Part shown: positions 28,818 through 39,317 of the stretch, in pieces | Layout of the letters: each line of letters opens with the position of its first letter | Numbering within the stretch: the stretch's first letter is position 1 | Assembly (NCBI GenBank): GCA_003326195.1 | Contig: LXQE01000029.1 | Coordinates: 244,072 to 308,071, forward strand | Direction: 5' to 3' | Length of the DNA: 64,000 bases | Source of the DNA: Nostoc punctiforme NIES-2108 | GTDB taxonomy: Bacteria > Cyanobacteriota > Cyanobacteriia > Cyanobacteriales > Nostocaceae | Notes under the pieces: generated by a model | The model's database searches: none | Told to the model about the DNA's origin: nothing | The model's input: the letters and a program-made list of their open reading frames with translations, nothing else | Made by a program: the position numbers and the translations under genes

Positions 28818-28985
28818 ATAATTTAATCTTCGGACTGCAAAGAGTTTATTCTAGTGAATGTAAAAATACTAAACTTTGCTTTTGTGTAGTATTTAGGTTA
28901 CAGAGATAACATCAACTTACTAACATCACTACTTAGCAAAAAGCAGTATTTTAATAAACTCTGATGTTTTGAGCGCCAGTTTTTC

Positions 28986-31448
28986 ATGTCTCAAAATCGA
29001 AGCAGTTACCACTGGAAGTTAGGAATAGTGAGTACTTTAGTAATTGCTAGAGTGCTCACTTTTGCTGAGAGTTTTGCCTTAGCTCAAATTCAAAAAGATG
29101 CCACACTTGGATCTGAAAGTTCAATCATTACACCAAAGCTCACCGATGGTCAGCCTATAGACCAGATTGATGGTGGAGCAGTTCGTGGTACAAGCTTGTT
29201 CCACAGCTTTGAAAAATTTTCTATCTCTGCGGGAAGGACAGCCCATTTTAACAATGCAATCAATATTCAGAACATCATCAATCGGGTGACAGGCAATTCT
29301 GTTTCTAATATAGATGGCATTCTCAAAGCTAACGGTACAGCCAACGTATTTCTGATTAATCCTAACGGCATTGTTTTTGGGCCCAATGCTTCTTTAAATA
29401 TCGGCGGTTCATTTGTGGCTAGTACGGCGAGTAGTTTGAACTTTGCTGATGGTACAAACTTTAGTGCTACATCTGGTCAAACTGCACCTCTACTCACAGA
29501 AAGTGTTCCTATAGGTTTACAATTCGGAACAAATGCTCGACCTATCCGCAATCAATCCCAAGCAAGTCCCAACAATGCAATTAATACCTTCGGAAAAGGT
29601 GTTGGTCTACAGGTGCAGCAAGGCAAAACCCTAGCACTTATAGGCGGTGATATAACGCTAGAGGGTGGAAATTTAACGGCAAGTGGGGGAAGAATTGAGT
29701 TAGGAAGTGTTGCTGGCAATAGTTTAGTTGGTCTGAGTTCAACAAATCAGGGTTGGGCATTAGGATATGAAGGTGTTCAAAATTTTCAGAACATCGAACT
29801 CACCCAGCAAAGTGATATTCCATCTACTGTAGATACCAGTGGCAAAGGTGGCGGTAATATCCACCTGCAAGGACAACGAGTACTGGTAACTGACGGTTCA
29901 CAAATTTTGGCTCTTAGCCTGGGAACGCAACCAGGAGGAAATTTGACAGTGAACGCTTCCGAATCTGTAGAACTTGGACTAAATGCATTCTTGGCTAGTG
30001 GAACTATCGACACTGGAAACTCTGGAGATATAAATATCACTACCAGGAATTTGATTGTCAAAGATGGAGCGCAAGTTGTAATGTTCAATCTGGGGTCGGG
30101 ATTGGCGGGGCAATTGACCATCAACGCCTCAGATTCCGTAGAACTAATCGCAGGCATCCCCATTTCTCCTTTGCCAGATGGTAGTGATTTAATATCTAGT
30201 GGATTATTTAGTGCAACTTATGGCGCTCAAAATGCTGGCAACATAATAATTAATACTGGAAAGTTACATATTGAGGGAGGGGCAGCAATATCAACAAGTT
30301 CTGAGGGTATACTTGGGCGGTTTTCTAACCAATTGATACCAGCTACAGGAAATGGAGGAGATTTGATCGTCAACGCCTCTGAGTCCGTAGAATTAATTGG
30401 AACCTCAGCAAATGGTTCTAGGCTCAGTAGCTTGTTTGCTGGGACTCAAGGGCCTGGAAATGGCGGTAACGTGACCCTAACTACAGGGCGATTGATTATC
30501 AAAGATGGCGCGGCAATAACTGTGAGCAGTGAAGCTCGAAAAAATGTTAACTATCAAGGGGGTGTACCCAATTTCGGTCTAGCAGGCGAACTCAATATAA
30601 ACGCTCGTTCCATCCTGCTGGATAAAGGAAAACTCACATCTAATAGTGAGTCAGGTAAGGGCGGTGACATTGCGGTACAGGTGGGGGACTTATTACTGAT
30701 GCGTCGTAACAGTCAAATCTCTACTAATGCCGGAGGTGATAAAACTGGCGGTAATATCACCATCAATGCACCTAATGGCTTTCTCGTCGCCACTCCTTTC
30801 GGAAATAGCGATATTACCGCCAACGCCAACTTTGGTTCTGGTGGTAAAATTGTGATCGCCGCTAAGAATATCTTTGGGTTTGTGCCACGCACCCGTGCAA
30901 AGGTGGAGAGGCTCGATCCAAAAAGTATAAACCCGAATAATATACCAACAAGTGACATAACTGCATTTTCTCAGCAAAACCCTTCATTAAGTGGCACTGT
31001 ACAAATCAACTCACCAGATGCTGACCCCAGTAAAGGATTAGTGGAACTACCTGTAAATCTGGTTGATGCTTCGCAGCAAATTGCTGCTGGTTGTAGTTCT
31101 GGTGGAGAAATAGGAAGAAGTTCATTTGTTACTACTGGGCGTGGAGGAATACAAGCCGATCCTACAGAGCCATTGATAGCTGATGATGCAGTGCTAGCAG
31201 ATTGGATCGCGCTCCCTCCAGAGAATCAGAATCGTGCTGGTGGTATTCAGAAAAGAGCAGTTGTTCAGGCGCAGGGAAACACAGAAGAAAAATCACAGAA
31301 GGTTAATTCTGTCAATGAACCTACTCAAATTGTAGAAGCCCAAGGCTGGGTAATCGATGCCAATGGGAACGTGGTTCTGGTTGCTCAAGTACCCACTGCA
31401 TCGCCTCATAACTCCTCGCTCGTCGCTACATCTTGCGGTGCTAATTAG
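28986..31448 (+). CDS. Filamentous-haemagglutinin-type exoprotein (two-partner secretion TpsA)
   Basis: 820 residues. An N-terminal signal segment ending FALAQ, then the TPS/haemagglutination domain (SSIITPKL...SLFHSFEKFSIS, NVFLINPNGIVFGPNASLNIGGSFVAST). The body is a beta-helix with diverged ~80-residue repeats of type LTVNASESVELGL/LTINASDSVELIA. Such proteins are secreted through an outer-membrane TpsB barrel, which is not in the window, and act as adhesins or surface proteins. The C-terminal ~100 residues are low-complexity and non-repeat. Confidence 0.92.
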   Translation: MSQNRSSYHWKLGIVSTLVIARVLTFAESFALAQIQKDATLGSESSIITPKLTDGQPIDQIDGGAVRGTSLFHSFEKFSISAGRTAHFNNAINIQNIINRVTGNSVSNIDGILKANGTANVFLINPNGIVFGPNASLNIGGSFVASTASSLNFADGTNFSATSGQTAPLLTESVPIGLQFGTNARPIRNQSQASPNNAINTFGKGVGLQVQQGKTLALIGGDITLEGGNLTASGGRIELGSVAGNSLVGLSSTNQGWALGYEGVQNFQNIELTQQSDIPSTVDTSGKGGGNIHLQGQRVLVTDGSQILALSLGTQPGGNLTVNASESVELGLNAFLASGTIDTGNSGDINITTRNLIVKDGAQVVMFNLGSGLAGQLTINASDSVELIAGIPISPLPDGSDLISSGLFSATYGAQNAGNIIINTGKLHIEGGAAISTSSEGILGRFSNQLIPATGNGGDLIVNASESVELIGTSANGSRLSSLFAGTQGPGNGGNVTLTTGRLIIKDGAAITVSSEARKNVNYQGGVPNFGLAGELNINARSILLDKGKLTSNSESGKGGDIAVQVGDLLLMRRNSQISTNAGGDKTGGNITINAPNGFLVATPFGNSDITANANFGSGGKIVIAAKNIFGFVPRTRAKVERLDPKSINPNNIPTSDITAFSQQNPSLSGTVQINSPDADPSKGLVELPVNLVDASQQIAAGCSSGGEIGRSSFVTTGRGGIQADPTEPLIADDAVLADWIALPPENQNRAGGIQKRAVVQAQGNTEEKSQKVNSVNEPTQIVEAQGWVIDANGNVVLVAQVPTASPHNSSLVATSCGAN

Positions 31449-31671
31449 GCGTGAGTTCGACAAACCTCTCCCTACTTTGAACTAAGGTTCAAGCTTGTCC
31501 CCCTTTGATCTAAAGGGGGACAGGTTTTGCGTAGTCAAACCAGGGAGAGGTCTTTGTCTTAAGATTGTTTTAGGATAAAGGCAATCAGCAATTGTGTAGG
31601 CGTAGCCAGCCGTAGGCATCGCCGAAATAGCAAATGAGTTCGCCGAAATAGCAAATGCGATCGCCTATTCT

Positions 31672-32703
31672 CTAATTAGTCTCCTGAATTTGCAAACGAA
31701 CAGTGTGTTCAGTCGCACCACTAAGTTGCAATTCCATGATTTCACCACCCAGAGGTTCCAAGCAAGTGAGGAGCGATCGCAAGTTGGGTGTACTTGCGCC
31801 AGTATCTACATATAATCGATCTGCTAAATTCCCGATCCGTTTCCAAGTCATGTACAATTTAGCGATCGTTTGTTCAATTTGCGATGCTTGATTTACCAAA
31901 TCAGCAGCAATGCTCAAACAGCCGACTCTTTGCGCTTCTTCTAAAGCTGTTTCAATATCAACATTTTCCTGCGTTAGCGCCTGAACTTGAGCCGCCCCTT
32001 TCAGATATTTCGCCAAGTTACGCGCTTCAGTAGTTACCTGTTTCAGGGTATCCACATCAGGATTGGCAGCTATTTCCTTTTGGATAAACTTTTGGTGCGA
32101 TTCTGGCAGTTTTTCCATTTCCTTCACCAGTGGGGCAATGTAGCGTGGGGGAAGGGTGTTATCTGCTGCTTTTTCTTTGACTGATTCAGGTAATAAATCT
32201 GAGGACATGGCTGTCCATTCATCGCTGAGTTGACGCACTTCTCGCCTAGTGATGCGATCGCCTTTTTGGGCGGCTTCACTCACCATCTGTTGCACTTCTG
32301 GGACTGCTTTGGAGGTTTCGACAAATGCCCGTTTACTGAAGTTGTTCACAGAGCTAGGGTCAAGTTTACCGTCTTCAATCAGGGTATCAGCACTATTCGC
32401 CAGTTGAATCCAGGAGTATGCTTGACTTTTGCTGATTTCCCGCTCTTTTAGCCATCGGAGAAAGCCAGTACCGCGACCGTCACCACCCACTTTTTCTCTG
32501 TCGCGGATCGCCCGTAAAATTCGCCCCCGCCAGATTTCAGTTTGCAAATCAAAACGATCGCATACCTGCCAAGCTATTTCTAGCTGCTGTTGAAAATCTG
32601 ACTCTAGAATCTGTTCATCTTCTGGATCGGGCAGTTCAAAGCTGATATCGGCTGGCTGTAGTAAAGCAGCAGCAAGGTCGTTGATGGAGTCGGTATCTTG
32701 CAC
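31672..32703 (-). CDS. Conserved cyanobacterial protein of unknown function
   Basis: 343 residues, mostly helical, soluble and acidic at the N-terminus. A GRILRAIRDREKVGGDGRGTGFLRWLKEREISKSQAYSWIQLA stretch (~60-100) has the look of a helix-turn-helix, and SKRAFVETSKAVPEVQQMVSEA follows. A helical middle (~200-290) precedes a small C-terminal strand region. It is reminiscent of ParB-like or DUF3102-style DNA-binding proteins, but I cannot assign it. A promoter must lie in the 160-bp divergent gap with moaA. Confidence 0.75.
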   Translation of the reverse strand: MQDTDSINDLAAALLQPADISFELPDPEDEQILESDFQQQLEIAWQVCDRFDLQTEIWRGRILRAIRDREKVGGDGRGTGFLRWLKEREISKSQAYSWIQLANSADTLIEDGKLDPSSVNNFSKRAFVETSKAVPEVQQMVSEAAQKGDRITRREVRQLSDEWTAMSSDLLPESVKEKAADNTLPPRYIAPLVKEMEKLPESHQKFIQKEIAANPDVDTLKQVTTEARNLAKYLKGAAQVQALTQENVDIETALEEAQRVGCLSIAADLVNQASQIEQTIAKLYMTWKRIGNLADRLYVDTGASTPNLRSLLTCLEPLGGEIMELQLSGATEHTVRLQIQETN

Positions 32704-32865
32704 GATTGATGACTAACTAGTGGATGCGATCGGCTTATTATGCCACAATCTGTGGACTCTCACTTAAGGGGGAGTACGGTATTTTGAATTACAACAAATA
32801 TAGTAGGAAGGGGTAAATCACTTTTGTAAAGTCTTTAATTAATCAGAGAGAATAAAAATAAAACG

Positions 32866-33852
32866 ATGAACCAGGTAGACTACCTCCGCATTAGCTTAAT
32901 CGATCGCTGCAATTTTCGTTGTCAGTACTGTATGCCAGAGGGAGTAGAACTGGACTATATTCTCAAGCAACAGTTATTGACTGATGAAGAACTACTCACC
33001 TTAATTCAAGAAGTATTTATTCCAGTAGGCTTTAATCGGTTTCGTTTGACTGGGGGGGAACCCTTATTGCGTCCGCGTGTGGTGGATTTAGTCGGTGCGA
33101 TCGCAACTTTACCCCAAACTCAAGACCTCTCAATGACGACCAACGGTTTTTTGCTGGCTCCGATGGCGCAAAACCTTTACAATGCTGGTTTGCGACGAAT
33201 TAATATTAGTCTGGACTCTCTCGATCCTGATATTTTTGACCAAATTATCGGTAATCAGGGGCGTTCTCGTTGGCAACAAGTTTGGCAGGGGATTCAAGCA
33301 GCCCATCAAGTTGGATTCGACCCCCTGAAGCTGAATGTGGTGGTGATTCCTGGGGTTAATGACCACGAAGTTCTCGATTTAGCCGCCCTGACAATTGATA
33401 AACAGTGGCACGTTCGATTTATTGAATTTATGCCCATTGGTAATGTGCATTTATTTGGCGATCGCGGTTGGGTATCTTCAGCCGATTTACGAGAACGTAT
33501 TCGCGATCGCTGGGGCTTGACAGAATCACAAGTTCGTGGGGCTGGCCCGGCTGATGTCTTTCAAATTCCCGGTGCGAAGGGGACACTAGGATTTATTAGT
33601 CAGATGTCAGAATGTTTTTGCGATCGTTGTAATCGGATGCGCCTGAGTGCTGATGGCTGGCTGCGTCCCTGTTTATTGAATGAAACTGGTCAAATAGATT
33701 TAAAAACTGCCCTGCGTTCTGGCGTCAGCACCGCTCAATTACAAGAGCAGGTCAGACATTTACTCGGAATCAAACCAGAAATTAACTTTAAAGGTCGCGA
33801 TTCTGGCATTTCAGGTACATATACCCGCACCATGTCGCAAATTGGCGGATAG
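32866..33852 (+). CDS. moaA: GTP 3',8-cyclase, molybdenum cofactor
   Basis: 328 residues. Radical SAM cluster Cys15-x3-Cys19-x2-Cys22 ([14 protein letters not shown]), GGEPLLR, and the C-terminal second [4Fe-4S] site [10 protein letters not shown]...RPCLL. First step of molybdopterin synthesis. The C-terminal GG motif is replaced by a short end (QIGG retained). Convergent with rpsD, only 60 bp apart, with a heptad repeat in the gap. Confidence 0.97.
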   Translation: MNQVDYLRISLIDRCNFRCQYCMPEGVELDYILKQQLLTDEELLTLIQEVFIPVGFNRFRLTGGEPLLRPRVVDLVGAIATLPQTQDLSMTTNGFLLAPMAQNLYNAGLRRINISLDSLDPDIFDQIIGNQGRSRWQQVWQGIQAAHQVGFDPLKLNVVVIPGVNDHEVLDLAALTIDKQWHVRFIEFMPIGNVHLFGDRGWVSSADLRERIRDRWGLTESQVRGAGPADVFQIPGAKGTLGFISQMSECFCDRCNRMRLSADGWLRPCLLNETGQIDLKTALRSGVSTAQLQEQVRHLLGIKPEINFKGRDSGISGTYTRTMSQIGG

Positions 33853-33911
33853 TAATTGGTCATTTGTCCCTTGCAAATAACTAAGGACAAATGACTAAGG
33901 ACAAATGACTA
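33852..33911. repeat. Heptad repeat between moaA and rpsD
   Basis: GTCATTTGTCCCTTGC and ACAAATGACTAAGGACAAATGAC form opposed arms across the whole convergent gap; it is probably the shared terminator. Confidence 0.75.
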
Positions 33912-34520
33912 TTACGCTTGTCGTGAGTAGTATTCCACCACAAGTAGTTCATTAACTTGTAGTGCCACCCATTCGCGCTCAATAACGCTGTTGACTTTAC
34001 CAACCAACTTATTTTTGTCAAATTCCAAATGACTGGGGAGGTTTGCCAAACCGGGATATTGCAAGTTAGCTTCCACCAACTTCCGGGATTGTGCCCGATC
34101 TCTGACTGCAATTACTTCGCCAGGACGGCATTGGTAGCTGGCAATATTCACTACACGACCGTTAACAGTTACGTGACCGTGATTTACCAGTTGACGAGCG
34201 GCTGGGATAGTCGGGGCTATACCCAAGCGGAAAACAGTATTATCCAAGCGCATCTCTAGCAATTGTAGCAGCACTTGTCCGGTAGAACCAGTAACACGTC
34301 TAGCTTTCCGCACATAACGCAGCAATTGCTTTTCAGTCAAACCGTAGTTGAAGCGCAGCTTTTGCTTTTCCTCTAAACGGATAGCATATTCAGAGCGCTT
34401 CTTGCGATTCTGACCATGCTGCCCAGGTGGGTAAGCGCGTCTGGCGCTTTTACGAGTTAATCCTGGTAAGTCGCCCAAGCGGCGGACAATTCTGAGGCGG
34501 GGCCCTCTATATCGGGACAT
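33912..34520 (-). CDS. rpsD: 30S ribosomal protein S4
   Basis: 202 residues. [22 protein letters not shown], the S4 domain with [14 protein letters not shown] and the C-terminal LVVEYYSR. Binds 16S rRNA in early 30S assembly. Monocistronic with a ~430-bp upstream region. Ends at the moaA-side heptad repeat. Confidence 0.98.
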   Translation of the reverse strand: MSRYRGPRLRIVRRLGDLPGLTRKSARRAYPPGQHGQNRKKRSEYAIRLEEKQKLRFNYGLTEKQLLRYVRKARRVTGSTGQVLLQLLEMRLDNTVFRLGIAPTIPAARQLVNHGHVTVNGRVVNIASYQCRPGEVIAVRDRAQSRKLVEANLQYPGLANLPSHLEFDKNKLVGKVNSVIEREWVALQVNELLVVEYYSRQA

Positions 34521-34955
34521 GAGTTTCCTTAATCTAATCCTGTTTAAACTTTACCCAAACCATTTTGACATTCCACTGATGATAAATCAGCGGATTCTTG
34601 GTTTTTTGAAGGTGCTTGCTTTGGTATGACGTATCCTACCAATGTAGAGGCATCTCCTTTACACCAGTTGCTTTAAGTCGGTTGAGCCGACACACTGGCT
34701 TCCAAGCCTGAATTCCGACGTGCCCCGCCGTACTACTGCCAATAAGTTTTTTGTGTTTATTTAGTTTCGTAGGCTACTCAATCATCAGATTGGTTTACGC
34801 AGTATTCTTACTCTGAAATACTTTTTACGTTGCCTACTTATCTTTCAAACAGCTATATTAACACAATTTCGACATAATTAATTATATCTATACTTTACTA
34901 CCGCCGAAATTCTTAGATTACAGAGGATTTTTAAGATATTTGAGTTAGCATAACT
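34521..34955. other. rpsD upstream region with possible leader structure
   Basis: GTCGG/CCGAC (34676-34690) and GGCTT/AAGCC (34697-34708) hairpins lie 150-190 bp in front of rpsD. On the minus strand 34659-34757 is also an open stretch of ~33 codons ending at TAA with no start; it may be a remnant of a gene. An autogenous S4 leader is possible but not shown. Confidence 0.4.
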
Positions 34956-34976
34956 TTGGGTGTTTGGAGAATGGCA

Positions 34977-35630
34977 ATGTCAATGAGCAAAAAAGTGGTT
35001 AGCAAAGGTAAGAACAAACAAGGCAGTTCCACCTCCAGGATTTTAACATTACCAGCTTTGGCTATAGCTGGATGTTTAACAATCTTGCCTAATGTGGCTG
35101 TTGCTGCCTCCTACAGGAATGATTATAGTGTCTGTGCGGGTCGCCTTTTGAGTGTGGGTGTAAAGGCAGAAGCGGCATCAGAAGGTTGTGCAGCAGCACT
35201 GCGTCCAAAAGATTTGGCTGCTTGTGTGGTGAAAATTGATAAAGAAACCCAAATTGCTGCGACAGATGCGCTTTCTTCTTGTGGCAAAGCTCGGCGTCCT
35301 GAAGAGTTAGCAACCTGTGTAGTTGGTGTCAGCTTAAGTACTAAGGAAGAAGCTAATCCGACAGTTTTAGATTATTGTGGACGCAGTTTGTTACCCGTGC
35401 GCTTTGGTCAGTGTGTGGTTGGCTTGCGTAGTCAAATCGATTTTCCTGCTACTCAAGCGCTAGAAACCTGTATCAGTGCTGATGATAGTGTTATCGGTGC
35501 TTCATCTTCGTCTACACCGCCAACGATAATTCCTGCGGGTTCAAGTCCAAGTTTAGAGACTACCCCATTTCCAAACCAACCAGTTGTTCCAAACCAACCA
35601 GTTGTTCCAACTCAACCGGGCACTAATTAG
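34977..35630 (+). CDS. Exported Cys-repeat protein
   Basis: 217 residues from the third in-frame ATG, chosen because GGAGA (34966-34970) sits 6 nt before it. A basic N-terminus leads to a signal helix (ILTLPALAIAGCLTILPNVAVAA). The mature part contains repeats of about 35-40 residues, each with spaced Cys pairs: CAGRLLSVG..., CAAALRPKDLAACVV, CGKARRPEELATCVV, CGRSLLPVRFGQCVV, then CIS. A Ser/Pro-rich tail ends with PNQPVVPNQPVVPTQP. The fold is probably held by disulfides in the periplasm. Not recognised as a known domain. Confidence 0.8.
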   Translation: MSMSKKVVSKGKNKQGSSTSRILTLPALAIAGCLTILPNVAVAASYRNDYSVCAGRLLSVGVKAEAASEGCAAALRPKDLAACVVKIDKETQIAATDALSSCGKARRPEELATCVVGVSLSTKEEANPTVLDYCGRSLLPVRFGQCVVGLRSQIDFPATQALETCISADDSVIGASSSSTPPTIIPAGSSPSLETTPFPNQPVVPNQPVVPTQPGTN

Positions 35631-36390
35631 ATTACAGTGCTTTGTGTAATTGATTGAAAATACAGGTTGAATATAGAGTGGCTATTTGCCGACCTGATTC
35701 AGGGACTACCAAAAAATAAATCATTCGATTTTAATTAGTAGGTTGGGTTGAGCAACAGCGAAACCCAGCCTTATATATTTACAATGCTTCTACCTGCGCG
35801 GACAAGTCGGGAAATAGCAAGCCCTCAGTGGCTCCCCAAACTACACAACTTAAGGTTTTTGGCGCTAGCCCAAGCGTATTGGATTATCGGTAGTTTGATC
35901 GTAGAGAAAGCGATCGCTTTGTCGCACTAGTCCTAAGTCGGAACAAGCTGGAATTGAAGCAATAATAGTTACTATATTTCTTACTTTGGTATCTATATCA
36001 ATATCAATCATCATCGAAAGGTTGAAGAAGTTTCAGCACCCCGCCCAAAAAAGCCGTCTTTTTGCCCTTCTCGATGATGCCAACACCTGGTCTTATTCAG
36101 ACTACAAAGATATCACGCGAACCTTCAGGCGGATTGTACACTAATGCAACTTTCGTCAAACCGCTCTATTAGCTCGGACAAACTTCAGTACCACTTCTGC
36201 CACTTATAGGCATTCCGATACCTAGCACTGTTCCCAAAGTGTCCACTTACCAGGTAAGCATTCAAATAAATGAAAAATATTATCATGCTTCCCTCCAACG
36301 CAAAGAGGAGTTGGAGAGAGGTTAGTTGAACTCACGTCAGTTTTTCAGCTTTGGGAATGCACAGTCTGCACAGTTTGCACAGTTAGTTAT
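35631..36390. other. Intergenic region before the hetR-side element
   Basis: No supported gene. GGTTGGGTT (35741-35749) and AACCCAGCC (35762-35770) are a near-perfect inverted repeat of the GGTTGGGTTGAGC...CAACCC type frequent in Nostoc. The rest is unremarkable. Confidence 0.5.
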
Positions 36391-37408
<1,018 letters not shown>

Positions 37409-37919
37409 TTACAGAATTTTTAATCGAGTGAAAATAGGTAGTATACACCTGGCTGAAGGCTGTCTTTACTTCAAACTATATTAGTATGCGATAACGATGA
37501 TATCGGTGGTAGCGCAAACTACCGTTTTCGCATATTTCCTGGTACAAAAGCAGAGTCGGTAGTTGTGACTATAACTGTCTCTGCATCTAACCGGAAAATT
37601 AAAGACACCACCAAATCCAACTTAAAGGCGGTTTCTGTCCCAACAGTCAACAATGCTGCAATTAATCTCCAAAGCCTTTCAGTTTTCTGGTCTTTTTCAT
37701 CTTTCAAGAGCAACAACGTCAAGCTGCTTACACCTAATTATGGCACTATGCCGACTCAGAGTAAAAACTAGTTTGCGCGGTTAATCTGGGATATCTGTTA
37801 CTAGAAAAAGATGCTTTTTTTCAGCTTTGGCGAATTATTTGTAGTACATAAGTGACTAGAAATAATTGGGAATAGTCTCAAAACAAATCGCTTACCAGGT
37901 GTAGCCACATTTAGAGGTT

Positions 37920-37990
37920 GAGCTATACAGCTCGTTGTGAACTATCCATTCGGTTCACAACCTCCAGTGATGTCTCGGCTGTATCAGCCG
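37920..37990. repeat. Three consecutive perfect hairpins upstream of hetR
   Basis: GAGCT/AGCTC (37920-37933, 4-nt loop), GTTGTGAAC/GTTCACAAC (37934-37942, 37953-37961) and CGGCTG/CAGCCG (37976-37990, 3-nt loop) follow each other in 71 bp, about 540-600 bp before the hetR start. No coding frame. Could be a small RNA or a dispersed repeat. Confidence 0.6.
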
Positions 37991-39189
37991 TTGGCTTGAG
38001 GGAAGATAGTAGACATCAAATAGAGCAAATAATTCCAATTTCAAAATACCTGTTGTTTTTCAAATATTGTTCCTTATCATATCACTGTTTTTGAGTTTTG
38101 AAATAAAATTGTGCATTTTAAAGTTTATAAATTAGGACTATTTAAATATTTGGTATTCGGCTTAAATCAAGGTTTGATGATATTTTTATATTTATTCCTA
38201 AATCCAAGTTTTATTTATTATTTTATGTTGATTGTTGGACACGAAAAGCCACGATTATTCCAACTAAATCGCGTATTTATAAGGCTTTGGCGCTCGTGCT
38301 AATAACCGAAAGATTAGTTAATAGCCATACATATAATAAAACATTTTGGGTTACGTCCGATGATTATTTAGAGACTTTTTAGCAATAAATTTGTATTTAT
38401 TTCATGAAAGAATTTTAAACTTTCGTGATTTAAGTAATTTATTGGCTACTTTTAAGTATGTTTTTACCTCGCTATTTTATATATTTGAGAGACTTAAATT
38501 ACGTAGATAGTTTGTTGCTGTAAAAGGAGGATAACCCTTAGCAAACTACGATATAAGCTTCGTTTTCTGGGTGTCTGAGCGATACCTACGGTGGGCTACG
38601 CCTACGCAGATTAAGTTGACTAGTATAAAACGACAGAAATAAAGATACCATCTTACGAAACACTATTAGTAAGTGGGTGTGAATAATTAAAGATTTGTCG
38701 TGACTTAGGGCGGTCTGGGAGCCTTCCCCATTAGCGACAAATAAAACGGAAGGATAGGGGCTTTAGCCCTCACTACAAGGCAATTTGATTGAAGTTACAT
38801 TGCTTAACATAAGTTAGTTTATTCTTGCCGACTTACTTTGCCTCCCACGCTGAAAAAATAGGTAGGCTCACCGCCTAATATCAACAAAGTGCGTTTGGCT
38901 TGAAAAAACGAGTTACTCTAAACATTTGTGCGACTTCTCCATCTCTTAGTTCCAAAATGTGCTGCCATGGTCTTAACTCCTTGCGAATCTTCTTTTTGAG
39001 CAAGTACTCGTGCTCAATTGCTGGAGTTAGTACTACTCATATTGCTTACATATACGTGTTTTCCCTACCTGTATCAGGCTAAATCCCTAAAAATATATTA
39101 CAAGTCGATTTATTCTGAATACTGCTTGCCGATCTATTAAGTGTTATCTGCACCTATACAGCATTCTGAAATCACTCGTAAAAATTTAA

Positions 39190-39218
39190 ATCCCCGACTC
39201 CTTTGAGAAGTCGGGGAT
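39190..39218. repeat. Dispersed hairpin (ATCCCCGACT...AGTCGGGGAT)
   Basis: ATCCCCGACTCCT (39190-39202) and AGAAGTCGGGGAT (39206-39218) pair with one mismatch. Same family as the perfect hairpin at 48407-48439. It lies 100 bp past the end of the EamA-fusion gene and may act as its terminator. Confidence 0.75.
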
Positions 39219-39317
39219 CTTGAAGTTATAAGTGAGCGCATTAGCGTCAGGATTGATGCTGAGAGCGATGGAAGGTAAAGTAGTTCCCATCACTCTTAAG
39301 CTGATTGAACTCGCCAT

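Noticed and set aside
35748..35930. 60-residue frame
   Set aside because: Starts inside a dispersed repeat and lacks supporting signals.
37519..37771. Two opposed frames upstream of hetR
   Set aside because: Mutually overlapping, within the regulatory region; no coding evidence.
38111..38302. 63-residue hydrophobic frame
   Set aside because: AT-rich gap; composition effect produces Phe/Leu/Ile-rich translation, no start signal.
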